Source: Chinchilla lanigera | Lineage: Eukaryota; Chordata; Mammalia; Rodentia; Chinchillidae | Assembly: GCF_000276665.1 (NCBI RefSeq) | Contig: NW_004955427.1 | Coordinates: forward strand, 4,542,496 to 4,606,495 | Length of the DNA stretch: 64,000 bases | Direction: 5' to 3' | Shown here: positions 47,550-60,005 of the stretch, in pieces | Layout of the letters: every line of letters begins with the position of its first letter | How positions within the stretch are numbered: the first letter of the stretch is position 1 | Program-made: the position numbers and the translations under genes | The notes under the pieces: model-generated | What the model was told of the DNA's origin: nothing | The model's database searches: none | The model's input: the letters and a program-made list of their open reading frames with translations, nothing else

Positions 47550-48899
47550 ACATCATTCCAGCTTCCAAATATCTTCCTATTGTGTGGGTCCTTTGAAAAT
47601 ATAAAATGTAAAATCTTGCTTGGTCACATTAATAATTTAGAAGGGAATAGACAAACAGGGTAGGATTCAATTTTTGTGTTTCAAAATGCTATTGGCCTGT
47701 AACAAAACCAAACACAGTGTTCTTGTCCAGTAGCCATAGTCTTTTATTGTACTGTGGGCTCAGGACTGAGAGGAACCTTCTAAGAGCCAACTGCTATAAA
47801 GCATCTGTACATGACGAACTCTACCTTTCAGAGGTTCTTCTGGCAGGTACTGCTTTGACACACAATTTAACTTCTTTCAGAGATTGTCAGAGGCTCTGGA
47901 AGTTCTTCACAGACCACTGTTAAAGAAGGAAAAGAAATTAACTGAGAGGGTTCATAATTCAACCTATTTCACTTTCTGTTCCCTCCGCAGAAAGGAGAAA
48001 AAGACAAAGCTATCTTTAACCTTTATAATTCATTCAGAATATGTAAGTGGCTGACTTGCGGAGGTATAGTGTCCTGAAAAGTGGAGCTGTGCCTACAGTT
48101 GGAAGGCTTAGCAATTGTGAAATAACAGCAGAGCACTTATGGAAGAATGGAAATGTAAAGAAACTGTATCCTGTTGTAATCTATGGAAGTATCTGTAAGA
48201 AAAATATATTCTGTACAACTGCATGCAATCTGGATAGGAATCTAAAGACAGGAAACATTTACCCTCTTTCAGTCCCTCCCATCCTACTGATTGAAAGTGC
48301 AAATCAATATTGGCCAAGTGCCGGGATAATTTAAGACACCACAGTCATGATCATTGACCTCTCAACGGAATGAATGATCACAGCTCCAAAAAATGAATCA
48401 AAGCTTCGATAAGCACGGTATGGGCATGTTTCTTTTCTCTATTAGTTTTCCTTACTCATTCTTCCCTTTTGGATTTTTGGAAATAAACTTATGGAGTCCA
48501 GCCTGAGTGCTGCATTTAGGGACTTTGTGTTCAGTAACTGGAGCTCTACGAGGAGTAAAGGGTACACAGCATAGGAGCATTTGATGAACTTGGGTCTAGG
48601 TTTATGATGTCTGCCAATGTAGCCAACGAAAAACATCTCAAGTGAGCTCTGCAGTAAATCCTGGGATTGGTTTGCTTTTTCTGATGAATTTGCTCATTCC
48701 TGAATTCCTCAAGGGTACACAATAACATGCAGATTCTATTTTGTTTTTTGTTAGAAATAAGAAAGGAAAAAAGCCTGTTTTGAGTCTCTTTCCTCAGCTC
48801 TACCTAGATAGGGGTAAAGGAGATTGCAATTCATTCTGCTTAGTCTACTAAAAGTTTATTTTAGTTAACAGTTTCAGCTAATAATAAAGTACTAACTTA
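46747..48899. other. Unassigned DNA, possibly including old LTR sequence
   Basis: Holds the (AC)n run at 47511. 47700-48720 is less AT-rich, with a poly(A)-like aataaac at 48480, and could be an eroded LTR; not firm enough to call. Confidence 0.35.
47511..47549 (+). repeat. (AC)n microsatellite
   Basis: About 19 uninterrupted dinucleotides, the source of a His-Thr run in an otherwise meaningless open frame. Confidence 0.97.
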
Positions 48900-49365
48900 T
48901 AGTGGCTCGTTCATCAGGGTCTTAATGGAAGAAGTCCTTACTCCAGGGATGTGTTAGTCGCAGGTCTGACCTGAGAGCGACCTCAGAGAGAAGTGAGACA
49001 CTCCCGTCTCCTCCTATAAATAGTGGGAAACAATAAGTTACCACGGTAAACAAAAAGTACGGGCAATAAAGACATGCAGGATCAGACCTGAAGTCCTCTT
49101 GACACCACTTCCATCTGTACACCTGGGCTGATAGTCTCTGAAGTTTTTGACTCCAAGCATCCCATCCAGATTCCTTGAGACTCTTTGAAATTCTGACCCC
49201 ACCCCCAAAATGCTATATATACTCAGTTTCCTCCCCAGAAAGCTGCTGATATCACTCTGATGACAGCCTACCTGTAAGTAAAGAAATACAATCTGATTTT
49301 TTCCACAGCCTTGGTCTCTAGGTGTTGCCTCACACCTCTGTTGACCTGACAATTGGAAACCCCCA
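48900..49365 (+). mobile_element. Probable ERV LTR
   Basis: LTR-like organisation: a TATA-type ctatatatactc at 49211-49222, upstream promoter-like sequence and a C/T-rich downstream part ending near 'gttgacctgacaattgg'. Boundaries and family uncertain. Confidence 0.4.
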
Positions 49366-49783
49366 TGTGTTCTAACATCTTTGGAAACATGAGTAGCATA
49401 TTCTTTTCATAAGTACTAATTCCATTAATGGTATATTACAAACTTATAACCCTTGATTGTCTGTATTTCAACTTCTTAATGAGAGGCTCTGTCAGCTTCC
49501 TCCAGAGATCCTCTTCTGCTTAGTTTCTATCCTTTCTGCAGCCTGCCCAAGGTGACTAGGAAGGGGTCCTACTTCCTCCCACCAAGGACGCTCTCCACGG
49601 TGCTGCTCTCCTCAGCTGCCTCCTCCAGATATAGCTGGGACTTTGGCAGTTCCACGTCCTCATTCAATTTTTTCCCCATAATTGGCCCTGCTTTCGCTCT
49701 CTTCCATTAAAGATATGTGTTAATAAAAAAATGTTAATTCCCAAGCTCTTCATGTGGGACTCCATTCTGGAAAATTCATAGTG

Positions 49784-49802
49784 AGATATATATATATATA
49801 TT
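49784..49802 (+). repeat. (TA)n microsatellite
   Basis: Short ta run followed by tatgtatg-type variation. Confidence 0.9.
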
Positions 49803-49885
49803 TCATATTATACATAAATATGTATGTATCCATATCTGTATAGATGTGGTTTTTTTCTTGAAAGGTGAATAAAATTGTTATTTTG

Positions 49886-49978
49886 TTTTTGTTTTTCTCT
49901 GGTACCGGGAACTGAACTCACGACCTTGTGCATGCCAGGCAGGCGCTTTTGCCGCTGAGCTAAATCCCCAGCCCCTGT
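49886..49978 (-). mobile_element. tRNA-derived ID-like SINE
   Basis: Antisense copy, 'ctctggtaccgggaactgaa', 'gtgcatgccaggcaggcgc'. Exact duplication ttgttattttg at 49875-49885 and 49979-49989. Confidence 0.95.
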
Positions 49979-50324
49979 TTGTTATTTTGGATCATTCTAG
50001 AATTGTATTTAAGGAGCTAGAGGACATAGAAATCAAATCAAGCAGAATTGGTTTCCTCAAGTTTTAAAATTTCTTTCTCCAATTTATTCCAAGGAAATAT
50101 CAGCTGTGTAATGTATTTAATTGCATGGTGTTGTTGGATATCTGTATTAATCACAAAGCTAATAAAACGACAAAAATTGCAAGAGCTGTTAGATGCAATA
50201 TGTATATTGGTTCCATTTCATTTTCTCCCCTTGAGTCTTATTTTGTATGAAATCTTCATAGCTAGAAGCCACCCGAGAGAAGGGAGGAAAAGGGGAATGA
50301 TCTTAATAAGCATGGAAGCTGGAT

Positions 50325-50440
50325 GCCAGTCTCAGCCTGTAATCCCAGCATTCTGCAAGGCTGAGGCAAGCGGACCACAAATTCCCCCATGTGATGCACC
50401 ATAGGGAATGTCATGATTTATAAATACATTGTCTCAAAAA
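50325..50440 (+). mobile_element. B1 SINE
   Basis: 'cctgtaatcccagcattctg', 'aaggctgaggcaagcggacc', then a diverged 3' half ending 'cattgtctcaaaaaagaaa'. Confidence 0.75.
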
Positions 50441-51468
50441 AGAAAAAAAAAATATGGGGCAAAAATGGTCCAGGTCAGTCTCTGTCTGCTTGCAAAAATA
50501 TCTAAAACTGTTATTCTATTAGATCTGTTTGGAGAGTTGATAATATTTTTAATGGGCTGCTTACAGTAGCTATGTACACTTACTTCTAAATGTCAGTCGC
50601 CAAGGAGGAAGTGCAATGGGAAAGGGAGTAGAGATGTCAAAGCTTTAAGATCTGGTACCATTTTGGCCTCTCTCAGGCACTGTAATGTTCACATGTATAC
50701 ACTCTAACAGTAATGTGATGACAGTAATGCTTATGTATGAATTTTAAGAAACTGGTACAATACCTGTGATAATATTTTACAGATATATAATTACCACAAA
50801 AATGTGTAAATCTTTTAAAATTTGACCTAGTTGCTACCTTTTTTTATTTTTCCTTTTTAAATTTATAAATGTAATGTATCTGTTGTCCATTGGCTTTAAT
50901 TTGATTTTCTCTATATTTATGTATAATTCTTTCACTTTTTATTGATTCTGTTCACTTATTATACTTCAATTGTGATTGCCACTAGCAATTAGCTGGATAG
51001 ACACATATTTTGATATTTCCAAATGAAAAGAGTTTTAAATGCAATCTCTTGATGATTGCTTTGGGATCAGAGAATGTCATCTCTGATGTGGATTTATTGG
51101 CATTTTTGAGCATCCTCTCACAGCCTCATAAAGGGAGAATTTAAAAATTTTTCATGTGTGTTTAATAAAAATGTACATGTCTTCAGCATTGGATGTGATG
51201 CTCTAATTTGTCCATTACAAGGATATTGATGTTTATATTTTCTATAATTTAATAATTTTTCTGTTTGAACTACCGCTGACAGATAGGGAAAAGCGGCTTT
51301 GGGAGAAGGTGTATTTGCCTATTTTGCATTGCATTTCTGTTAGTTTTTGCTACGTATCTTTTGAGAGTATAAGACTTCTGGCATATTACTTGATATAGCA
51401 TAAGGCCGTCTGATGTATTTTTCTTCCACAAGTATCTACTTTTTATACTTAAAATTATTTTAATTTAA

Positions 51469-51559
51469 GGGGCTGGGGATTTAGCTCAGCAGCAAAGCGC
51501 CTGCCTGGCAAGTGCAAGGTAGTGAGTTCAGTTCCTGGTACCGGAGGGGGGGGAAAAAA
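51469..51559 (+). mobile_element. tRNA-derived ID-like SINE
   Basis: 'ggggctggggatttagctca', 'gcgcctgcctggcaagtgc'. Target duplication aaaattatttt(a/g)atttaa at 51451-51468 and 51560-51577, one mismatch. Confidence 0.95.
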
Positions 51560-51750
51560 AAAATTATTTTGATTTAAAGTCATGCATCGTAATATAGCCC
51601 ACTGTACTCTTTTTTATGAGTATTTCATCATGAGTGTCTCTTTTCATTCTTCTTTCCTCATACACTCCTATTTTATTTTATAGGAGATAGAATTCTTTCT
51701 AAGCCCGTGCAATTAATTTGTTTTCCTTAAAAGTTTTATCTTTTAAGTGG

Positions 51751-52690
51751 TGCTGTAGTTTGGGTGTTGAGCATCTCAAAGCTCATATATTCAAGCTTTG
51801 TCCCCTGCTTGGTGTTACTGGACAGAGGTGCAAATTTTACACGGTGGCGTCCAGCACGATGTCTTGGGACCTGTAACATATGGTGCAGGGGGGCGGGAAG
51901 GCTAGCAGAGGGCATCAGCTTGTGTAAAGGCAACATGGCATGGAATTTACTGTGCCTAGGTACAGGCAGACAGAAAACAAAAAGACCATCTCTAGGGAAA
52001 AAAAGAACAAGTGTACCTCTTTCATAGGGATGGAAAGAAGGCAGGTGACATCAGTCGGGAAGATTTTATTTGGGTTTTTTTTTTTTTGGTTTTTCTCCGG
52101 TACCGGGAACCGAACTCACGACCTTGCGCTTGCCAGGCAGGCGCTTTTGCCGCTGAGCTAAATCCCCAGCCCCCAGTCGGGAAGATTTTAATAAACATGT
52201 GTGGACAAAGTTCTCTGGCTGCCTTGCACCTCAGAGGACAAAGGCCTCGAAGTGTGTGGTGTAAATTTTCAGCTCTCTCCAGATGTCCCCAGATGTTCCC
52301 AGTCCTGCAAAATTCCTTGCCTTATCTTCTCTTCTTTACCAGCTCCTGCTTGCCCTGACAGCGGTGGTGCTGAGTTGAGTTTTCTGCTGAGAGGACTGCC
52401 TCTACTGACAAGTAGGTTGCAGGCTGGGAGAGTCAGGTCAAATTTGAACCTCACAAGTCCCAGGGATGTGAAAGGATTATGAGCCTCTCTCTTCCTCTTT
52501 CTCTTGCACATTTCACCAGGCTGGAAAGCAGAGCAGTGGAAGAGTGCAAGAGCAGAAGGGGTGAGGTGCCAGACAGAAATCTCTCGGCCACACCTCCATG
52601 ACCTGCTCTCACACACCCGGAAGTGTTTCAGTGATGTCCGGGGTGGACCCCAAAGCCAATCCGGGTCAAACTCCACCCTGACTGCCGCAA
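51751..52690 (+). mobile_element. LTR-containing insertion (MaLR-like start), sense
   Basis: Begins 'tgctgtagtttgggtgttga' like a MaLR LTR 5' end and interrupts antisense L1. The right part (52190-52690) is GC-richer and unidentified; it could be MaLR internal or a second ERV. A SINE at 52069 is nested inside. Right boundary approximate. Confidence 0.5.
52069..52173 (-). mobile_element. tRNA-derived ID-like SINE, near consensus
   Basis: Antisense copy. Exact 17-bp duplication cagtcgggaagatttta at 52052-52068 and 52174-52190. Open frames running through it on plus are SINE artefacts. Confidence 0.97.
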
Positions 52691-53200
52691 GTACTATATC
52701 TCCTTAATTTTATTTTTGATATTAATTTTTTTCCTTTCCTTGCAAGTGCTGCTTTTTCATTTCTGTCTTTTAACTGAGTTCAAATTCTCTTGGTGTTTTT
52801 TTGGGCGGGGGTTATACTATTACTGTGAGGTATGTAAAACCTTACTCTCCTGAAAGCTTTAATGCTTTTGAATCTGAGGATTTTTGATCTCCACCAGTTC
52901 TGGAAGATGTTCAGCCATTATACTCTTGAGAAATGTATCTTCACATATTCTATAACACTGTGCTTCAAGAAATTTTCTAAAAAATTTCTCTTGTACCTTC
53001 ACACTCCAATATCCATAAAAATTAACTAATATTTAATCATTTGCAAGTTCTTACTCTGATGTGCTTTACCTATCATTTCAGCAATTGTAATTCCTATTCA
53101 TTTATTCTTGTTTCATTTCAACATACTCACTTTTGTTAAACTATAACCCTCATTTTATATCTAAGTTGCCTGAATTTTTAAACTATTTATCAATTTTTCA

Positions 53201-54004
53201 TCAAAATTTTATTTGGCAACTTTCTTTTTAGTTGTTTAAATAAAATATTGTGGTAAACCTTGTGCACTCAAAAATCATTTACAACATTTTAGGTAATCAC
53301 TAAATTAGATAAGTACCTGAGTTACTAATTATGTCATGGAAATGAGACTTCCACCGTAGACATTAAGACACTGGAAGAATAAAAAATCTATCACCTATGG
53401 TTTGCAAGACTTAGGCATATATAATTATCAACATTTTTAAGGTTCTGACTTTAAAAGAAATGCAGTTATTTAAACTTTAATAATTTACCTGCTTATCATA
53501 CATTATTTTTAGTTTAACCTTATAAACACTTATATTTAGTTTAACCTCATAAACACTTTAATACCTATTTGGTTGGCACACATTTTTAAATCTTTGTTTT
53601 TCAAATTGTTGAAATAGAGTGGGCCGGTACTTAGTTTTGAATCTGCTTTTACTCGGATTTCAGCAAGTTAAACACAAAAAATAGGCCTTACTAATGTTTG
53701 AGCTTTCTATTATGAAGAATAAATTGTTTGAGATAGAAATGTAACTTAATGCAAATGTGAAATAAATTGGCTAAATTAATCAATTCTTCTTGATGTATGA
53801 TAACCTAAATAGTTACTGAATTCTGTTCTAATAGAATAAGTTGAATTCAGATTATCAACATCTTCTCAGAAGCAGCATGTATGTCAGCCTTCACTTACAT
53901 CGGGAAAATAATGCTTCTATTTTTTATTTGTACATTTAAGCTTTCTATCCTTCTGATATACTCACTGTGTCCTTTAAACTTTATATAACTGAAAAAGGGA
54001 TTAA
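53201..54004. other. Unassigned AT-rich DNA
   Basis: Includes the duplication at 53510-53558. No repeat family recognised. Confidence 0.45.
53510..53558 (+). repeat. Approximately 25-bp tandem duplication
   Basis: Two near-identical 'agtttaacct.ataaacactt' units in direct succession. Confidence 0.88.
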
Positions 54005-54092
54005 GGGCCTGGGATATAGCTCAGCGGCATAAGCACCTGCCTGGCAAGCACAAGGTCCTGAGTTTGATTCCCAGTACCAAAAAAAAAAAAAT
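54005..54092 (+). mobile_element. tRNA-derived ID-like SINE
   Basis: 'gcctgggatatagctcagcg', 'gcacctgcctggcaagcac', 'gagtttgattcccagtacc', A tail. Slightly older variant (gatatagctc). Confidence 0.93.
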
Positions 54093-55768
54093 TAATAAAA
54101 GAGGTGTTAATATATCACACAAGTATTTTCTTCTGCCAAAATTGCCACTTTACTTTCAAAATTAATATAAATATTGTCAGAGAAATGTGGCAATGAACTC
54201 TAATAAATCTCATTCAGTTGCATTGCTACAAGTCATTATAAATAAATAAAGTTATCTTTTCCTACTGAAAATATTGTTGTAAACTATGATTCACTCTTAT
54301 TGTTTTGTCCACAGAGGCATGAAAAACGATATTAAAAATAAAACTATTTTCTCCTTTGCTAGTATTTGTTGTTTCCAAAATCCAATTACAAAAAATTGAA
54401 CTGTGATAAAGTAAAAACATATCATCAGTAACAGCTCCTCAAAGTTTAATGCCATAGTTTTCCTGAAATATAAATTTCTGAAAGAATTACCATGTATATA
54501 ATTTTAAGAATTGAATATGAACTTAAAACTATGGAAAAATAGTACAACTTAATACTGTGTTATATGCCAGGGATGCATAAGTAGCCAAACTTTGATCATT
54601 CAACAAAATGATTATAACAGGAGTGTGTATAGCTCCAAAAGGCAGTGCGAAGGGAGGATGATGATTCTGTTGGAGAAGTAATGCTTCTATACAGAAGCAT
54701 AAAGATGAATTTGTCCCTTAGAACCAGGTTATAAATGTTTTTTTCAGAGAAAAAATATAAAATTGTGCAGAGTGATGTGGCACATCAGTTGAAATACACT
54801 CGTTTATTCATTATTACTTATCACACGGATGAACGGAAACAATGTTTAATAACGAGTATGTACACTGACCTTAACAATTACATGGGGCCGTAGGAGTGAC
54901 AAGAAATTCTTTATCCAGCTTAAAATCCACTTTTGAAGATTTGCATTAGTTCTGGTTATAATGAGGGACATTCTCCTCCAATTACAATGCAGAAATTAAC
55001 ACACAAATGTAATCAATTATTCTGAAAAGAAATACTGGCAATGATTTGGAATATTTCCTTGAAAAAGTCAGAGATATGAAGAGGTAGTAATGTAGATGCC
55101 TGCACTGTTGATAAAATACTTTCTAAGGTTAGTACCACTTGGCCAAAAGACATTTCATGGAGCGTATTTGCTATCAACTGATATGAAGAATGCAGCATCT
55201 ACATTTTATTTACTTTGAGTAGAGATATATACTGGTGAAATCATGTTAAAATGTTTATAGATACAAAACTATTAAAAGAACATGAGTTATATGGCCTATA
55301 TTTTAAATAAATTATTTCCTTCATTTATTCAACAATTATTGCATTTTTTCCATATTTTGTAAGTGTAAATCTAGAATTCTTTTGAATCTAGTTTTTACCA
55401 GTACTACCTTTGTAACATAATTATGAATTATCTAGAAGTGATTATTTACTGAGGTCATCCAAAGTTCATTTTTTGGCATTTGTATTTGCTTAAATATATG
55501 AATTAGAACAAGTAACTTCATCTCTTAAACTTCAAATTTCTTCATCTTTGTAATAGTGATTCATGTAAAATAGAAATAATTATAAAATTTCAGAATTTTA
55601 TTCTCATACAGGAAAGGATAGATTTCCTGCTATTGTGCTTATATCACTATTGTACATTAATGTTCTTATTATGATTTTCTTCATAAGTTGATTTACATAA
55701 CCTACAAATGAACAGCTACCAAACTATATATCAGTACATTATACAGTCAATATTTTCTTAATCAGTGT
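54093..55768. other. Unassigned AT-rich DNA
   Basis: No repeat landmark or credible ORF recognised. Confidence 0.45.
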
Positions 55769-56132
55769 GTTGATTACTTTTCTCTCATTGCTGAGACAAA
55801 ATACCCAAAACCCAAAATTAAAGAAGGAAAGTTTTATTTAGCTCACAGTTTGTGGAGGTTTCAGTCCATAATCTGCTTTCAAGGCAAGGTAGCGTAGCGG
55901 AGGTGGAACAATTCAAGGTGACAGAAGACAGCAAAAGCACAAGAGCACAGAAAGTGGGGGGAGGGAGAAAACTTTCCTCCTTTATATTGCATGCCAGCTA
56001 TCTGCCCAAAGATCTCTCTGCCCTCCTCTTGCACAGGATGGGGATATTTACAAAGTGAGGGCCCTGCCCCCCTGCTAAGTCTCTTAGTTAAACTTTGAAA
56101 CTTCTCAAGTTCACACAGTGTATCAACCATTA
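55769..56132 (-). mobile_element. MaLR (ORR1/MT-like) LTR, antisense
   Basis: 'gttgattacttttctctc', 'attgctgagacaaaatacc', 'gtttgtggaggtttcagtcc', 'ctttcaaggcaaggtagcg'; the right end lies near 'gtgtatcaaccatta'. Confidence 0.8.
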
Positions 56133-56269
56133 CAATTACCTTTAGTATAGACAAAAATAATCTAATATTTAAATAAATATCACATTCAATATACATCCTA
56201 TGCACACTTCTGGTATTAAATCACAAGATTTATCAGAGTACATAATATTCTATTAAAATTATGATGTAT

Positions 56270-57190
56270 TGGTTTAGAGGAAGCCAAGATGGCTGTCCAT
56301 TGTCAATTGCATGTAACTCTTCATTCAGTGCAGAGGAGTCCTTCTTGCATACGACAAAGAAAAACGTCAGCAATCCAATGATAGCAACCAATCAGCAAAA
56401 GAATTCCACAATGGTTGCAAACTCGAAATCCAGTTTGCAGAGTTGCCTGATCTAAGAATGACTCCTCTTTTCCAATGACAAAACTGATTTTGGAGTGATT
56501 CCAACCTTGAGATTTGAAACTGATACAGTCACTGATAGAAGCATATTGGCTTTCTGATGCCATTGGAAGTTACGTGCAAACTGCACTGGCCAAAAGACAG
56601 TTTCCTCAGGGGCCTGCTTCCTTAGGAAGAGCAGCTGTCACAGCACAAGCTGAAGTCCCACTCATGTTTTCCCTGTAGGATATAGAGAAGGTAAACTCTT
56701 CTTTCTACATCCTTGGGAATTTAGCTAATGTTTCATAGTCTTGATACACTTGTGCTTTTCTACTGGAAAATAGTAGCCCCAAATTAAGTCTCACAGCTTC
56801 TCTTCCCACCAGCACAACCTCGTGCAATCTTCAGGGTCCACAGAAGGTCTCTCCTATGCCATACACCTGTAGGAGCATAAGTAAGACTAGACTCCATTTT
56901 CTAATGATTCTAAGCTGCAGACATTAGTACCAAATACCATAGCATAATTTGTGCTTATCCTTGGTACCTAGAGGGCCTAGGGGGTATCATTTGAGCTCCC
57001 ACAACAACATAAACATGGCCATCAGTGCTGTAAGCACCAGTACCACCTGCATTTACCTCATGGGATCTGGAGAAAGATCATTTGAGTTTCAGAAACACTA
57101 CATTGTTATTAGGACCACAGACTTAAGTGCCACCTGTGTCATCCTATAGGACCCAAGAAAGCCCTGTCTTGTACTATTTTAATATACAGT
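56270..57190 (+). mobile_element. Candidate L1 5' UTR, sense
   Basis: Near its start is CAAGATGGC (56285-56293), the core of the YY1 site found at the start of L1 5' UTRs. The following 900 bp are less AT-rich and precede sense L1 3' sequence at 57420. The assignment is inference; most of this block I cannot match to L1. Confidence 0.3.
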
Positions 57191-57419
57191 TAGCAATACT
57201 TAAATATTGACATTACAAATGTTATGTTTCATCATGTTGGAATACAAAGAAAGAAAACATACATTCAGAGAATATACAACATTCCGGTGAACATTGCCCC
57301 AGCGCTGCAAGGTGTTAATTAGCTGGTGCTGTAACTGTATCTTCAAAAGACCATTCCACAATGCTGCTAGTCCAGCTACCTTTGCAAAGTATTCACCTGA
57401 CAAGGCACTGATATGCAGA

Positions 57420-58520
57420 ATATATAGGCAACTCTAAAATCTGAACATTAAAAAAGCAAGCAGTCTAATTTGACAATAAACTAAGGAGCTAAATATACTT
57501 TGGGTGACTGAGGCAGCAAGATCACAAGTTTAAGCCTAGCCCAGGCAATTCAGCAACTTGGTGAGAAACTTCGTGAGGAAAAAGGAGGTATAGCTCAGTG
57601 TCAAGGTTCTGCCTTCAACACCAAGTACTGGGAAAAGAATATGAACTGACACTTCTCGAAGAAGGCATACAAACTTTCTCATGGACAACAAGTATATGAC
57701 AAGTATGCTCAATCTCACTAAGCATCAGTGGAATGTAAATCAAAGCCACAACTACATATCACCTCACACTAGAATAGCTACCATCAAACAAAAGAAATCA
57801 AAATCAAGAAATATTAGTGAGGATCTGGACAAAATGAAAGTCATACTGGACAACAGGAATGAGAATTAGTGTAGCTATTACAAGAGAAAAGTATGCAAGT
57901 GCCTTAATAAATGAAAAGTGGAGTTACTGTATAAGCCAGCAACTCTCTTACGGGGTTAAATATCCAAAGTAGATAAAACTGCTGTACCAAAAAGATATTT
58001 ACACTCCCATTTTTATTGCAGCACTATTCACAGGAGCTTAATGATGGAATTAACATGCACATTTTTTAGTAGATAAATGGATAAAGAAAAGGGGACGTAT
58101 ATACATATACAATTGGCTAGTGTTTGACTCATCAATGAAATCTTTCCATTTGCAGCCATGTGGGTGCTCCTTAAGGCCATAAGATTAATAAATAAGACAA
58201 GCACAGGAAGACAGATACCATGTATTCTCATTCAGATGTAGAAACTAATTAAGTTAATAGAAGAATGGAGTGGAACAGTGGTCACACTCACTAGGGAGGG
58301 AGGGCCAGGGGAGATAGAGTTCTGATAGAGTTCCCCAAAACACAAGGAGAACTACTTCTGCTTCTTCTTTAACACAGTAGATTGACTACAGCACTCAGTC
58401 AAGGTTTGGCCAGAAGAAAACATATTCATTGATGATTGCAGTCCATGAAATGTTTCAAAATGCCTAGAAGACAGAAGTACCAACATAGACAAATATTTGA
58501 AGTGACAAAAACACTTTCTA
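57420..58520 (+). mobile_element. L1 3' UTR region, sense
   Basis: Sense L1 order: 'cacttctcgaagaaggcata', 'tcaatctcactaagcatcag', 'aatgtaaatcaaagccacaa', 'attgcagcactattcacagg', 'gatagagttccccaaaacac'. Split by a B1-dID at 57495. Confidence 0.8.
57495..57637 (+). mobile_element. B1-dID dimeric SINE
   Basis: B1 half 'gactgaggcagcaagatcac', 'caattcagcaacttggtgag' followed by ID half 'ggaggtatagctcagtgtc', 'gccttcaacaccaagtactg'. Confidence 0.72.
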
Positions 58521-59922
58521 AACTGATTTGATTACAGATTACACAAATGTAGTGAAGTGCCATCCATGTACTCCATAAAGATGTACAAATATAGTGTCAA
58601 TGCTACATTTCAACTTGTATCCTGGCAATTTTGCATCTTAACGTTTTTGATATTTCCATATAGTAAGACTAGAAAGTTCTTATCCTTGAAGCAAGAGAAA
58701 TTTCAACTCTATTCTTGTATTGTTCCTTCATCTTTCCAAAAGTAGCACTATTTAATCATCAGCTGTTTGCAACAATCTTTCTGAGTAAGTCTACTTGTAA
58801 TGGGTGAATTTAGACAAAATTAGATAAGCCCAATTATTTAACAGATATATAAACTCTAATTTATTATGGTGCACTCAATGTCCATATATGGACTCATTTT
58901 GAATCTTTGTTCATTGAAAATAGTTCTTGATTTTGTTAGGTAACAAGGACATTTTTAGACAGTATGTATAACTCAAGCAACATGAGTTCTGTTGGGTACT
59001 GTCAGAAAATTTTTAAGTTAATAAGTAGCATATTAGAAAGCCTTTAATAACATGGGAAAGAATGAAAGCAGTGAACTAGAAGAGGAAGGGAAGTGGTGGT
59101 CCTGGTAGGAATGTGAATTGGTGAATAGAAGCATTAAACAGGACTTCAAGAAAGGTTTAAATGAGAAAGACGCATTTAAGTAAGGATCTCAGTGAGGTAC
59201 AGGAATGAGACATACGGACGGCTGCAGAAAGAGGAAGTAGAAAATTCCTCAACCACAGACAGACCACAGATGTTGGGGAGAAAAGGAACACTGTATGATT
59301 AAAGCACAGAGAACAAAGGCTAAAGAAAGAGTAGGAAATATCAGACAGCCATGTGGAGAGAAAGAAAGATATGAAAGACTCTGTGAAGATTTTGGTTTTG
59401 CACTATTGTTGAGACTTACACTTAAAATACTCATGTACTATATGAATTCCATGATGAGATGAATATGTGCACGATGGTAGATTTTAAATGAGTGTAGTAT
59501 TTCAGGTGGCAAGGGAACATCTAGCATTCTTAACATTTAATTTGTATTACATAGTCTGAATTTGCACACATAGGTGATCATGATTTTTCAGCTCTTTCAT
59601 TTCCAAAGCATGCAATGAGTAGGAATGCATCAAAATCTGGTCCCAGAGAAAATGCTATTCATGAGGGGTAATAGGGTTGCAGGAGGAGCAGCGTAAAGTT
59701 GCTAAGCAGAGTACTTTCAGGCACAAGAAGTTTTATTCAAGCTGATTCCTTGAGTTTCTTACACTTACTAGTGTGGTGGCCCCTGGCATCTTATGGATTG
59801 CTGATTTTAATTGGACGGTTCTGTAGATTAAATTGTTTGATGTGTCTAAATAATTAGAATTTTATTTTCCATCTAAGTAACCTCCAAATCCTGGCCGAGA
59901 TTCAGATTTGAAAAGTTGTGAA
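58521..59922. other. Unassigned AT-rich DNA
   Basis: No repeat landmark or credible ORF recognised. Confidence 0.45.
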
Positions 59923-60005
59923 GGAGCTGGGGATATAGCTCAGCAGCATTGTGCCTGACTGGCAAGTGCGAAGTCGTGAGTTCGATTCCTTGTACCAAAA
60001 AAAAA
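59923..60005 (+). mobile_element. tRNA-derived ID-like SINE
   Basis: 'gagctggggatatagctcag', 'gtgcctgactggcaagtgc', 'gtgagttcgattccttgtac', short A tail. Shares the gatatagctc variant with 54005. Confidence 0.92.

Larger units (their letters stand above)
50820..53200 (-). mobile_element. L1 retrotransposon, ORF2 to ORF1, antisense
   Basis: Antisense ORF2 (51130-51470 and 51600-51740) and ORF1-like text (about 52830-53190, for example 'gaagatgttcagccattata'). Interrupted by a SINE at 51469 and an LTR-containing block at 51751-52690. Confidence 0.65.

Noticed and set aside
47457..47663. Open frame with a His-Thr repeat
   Set aside because: The repeat is a translated (AC)n microsatellite.
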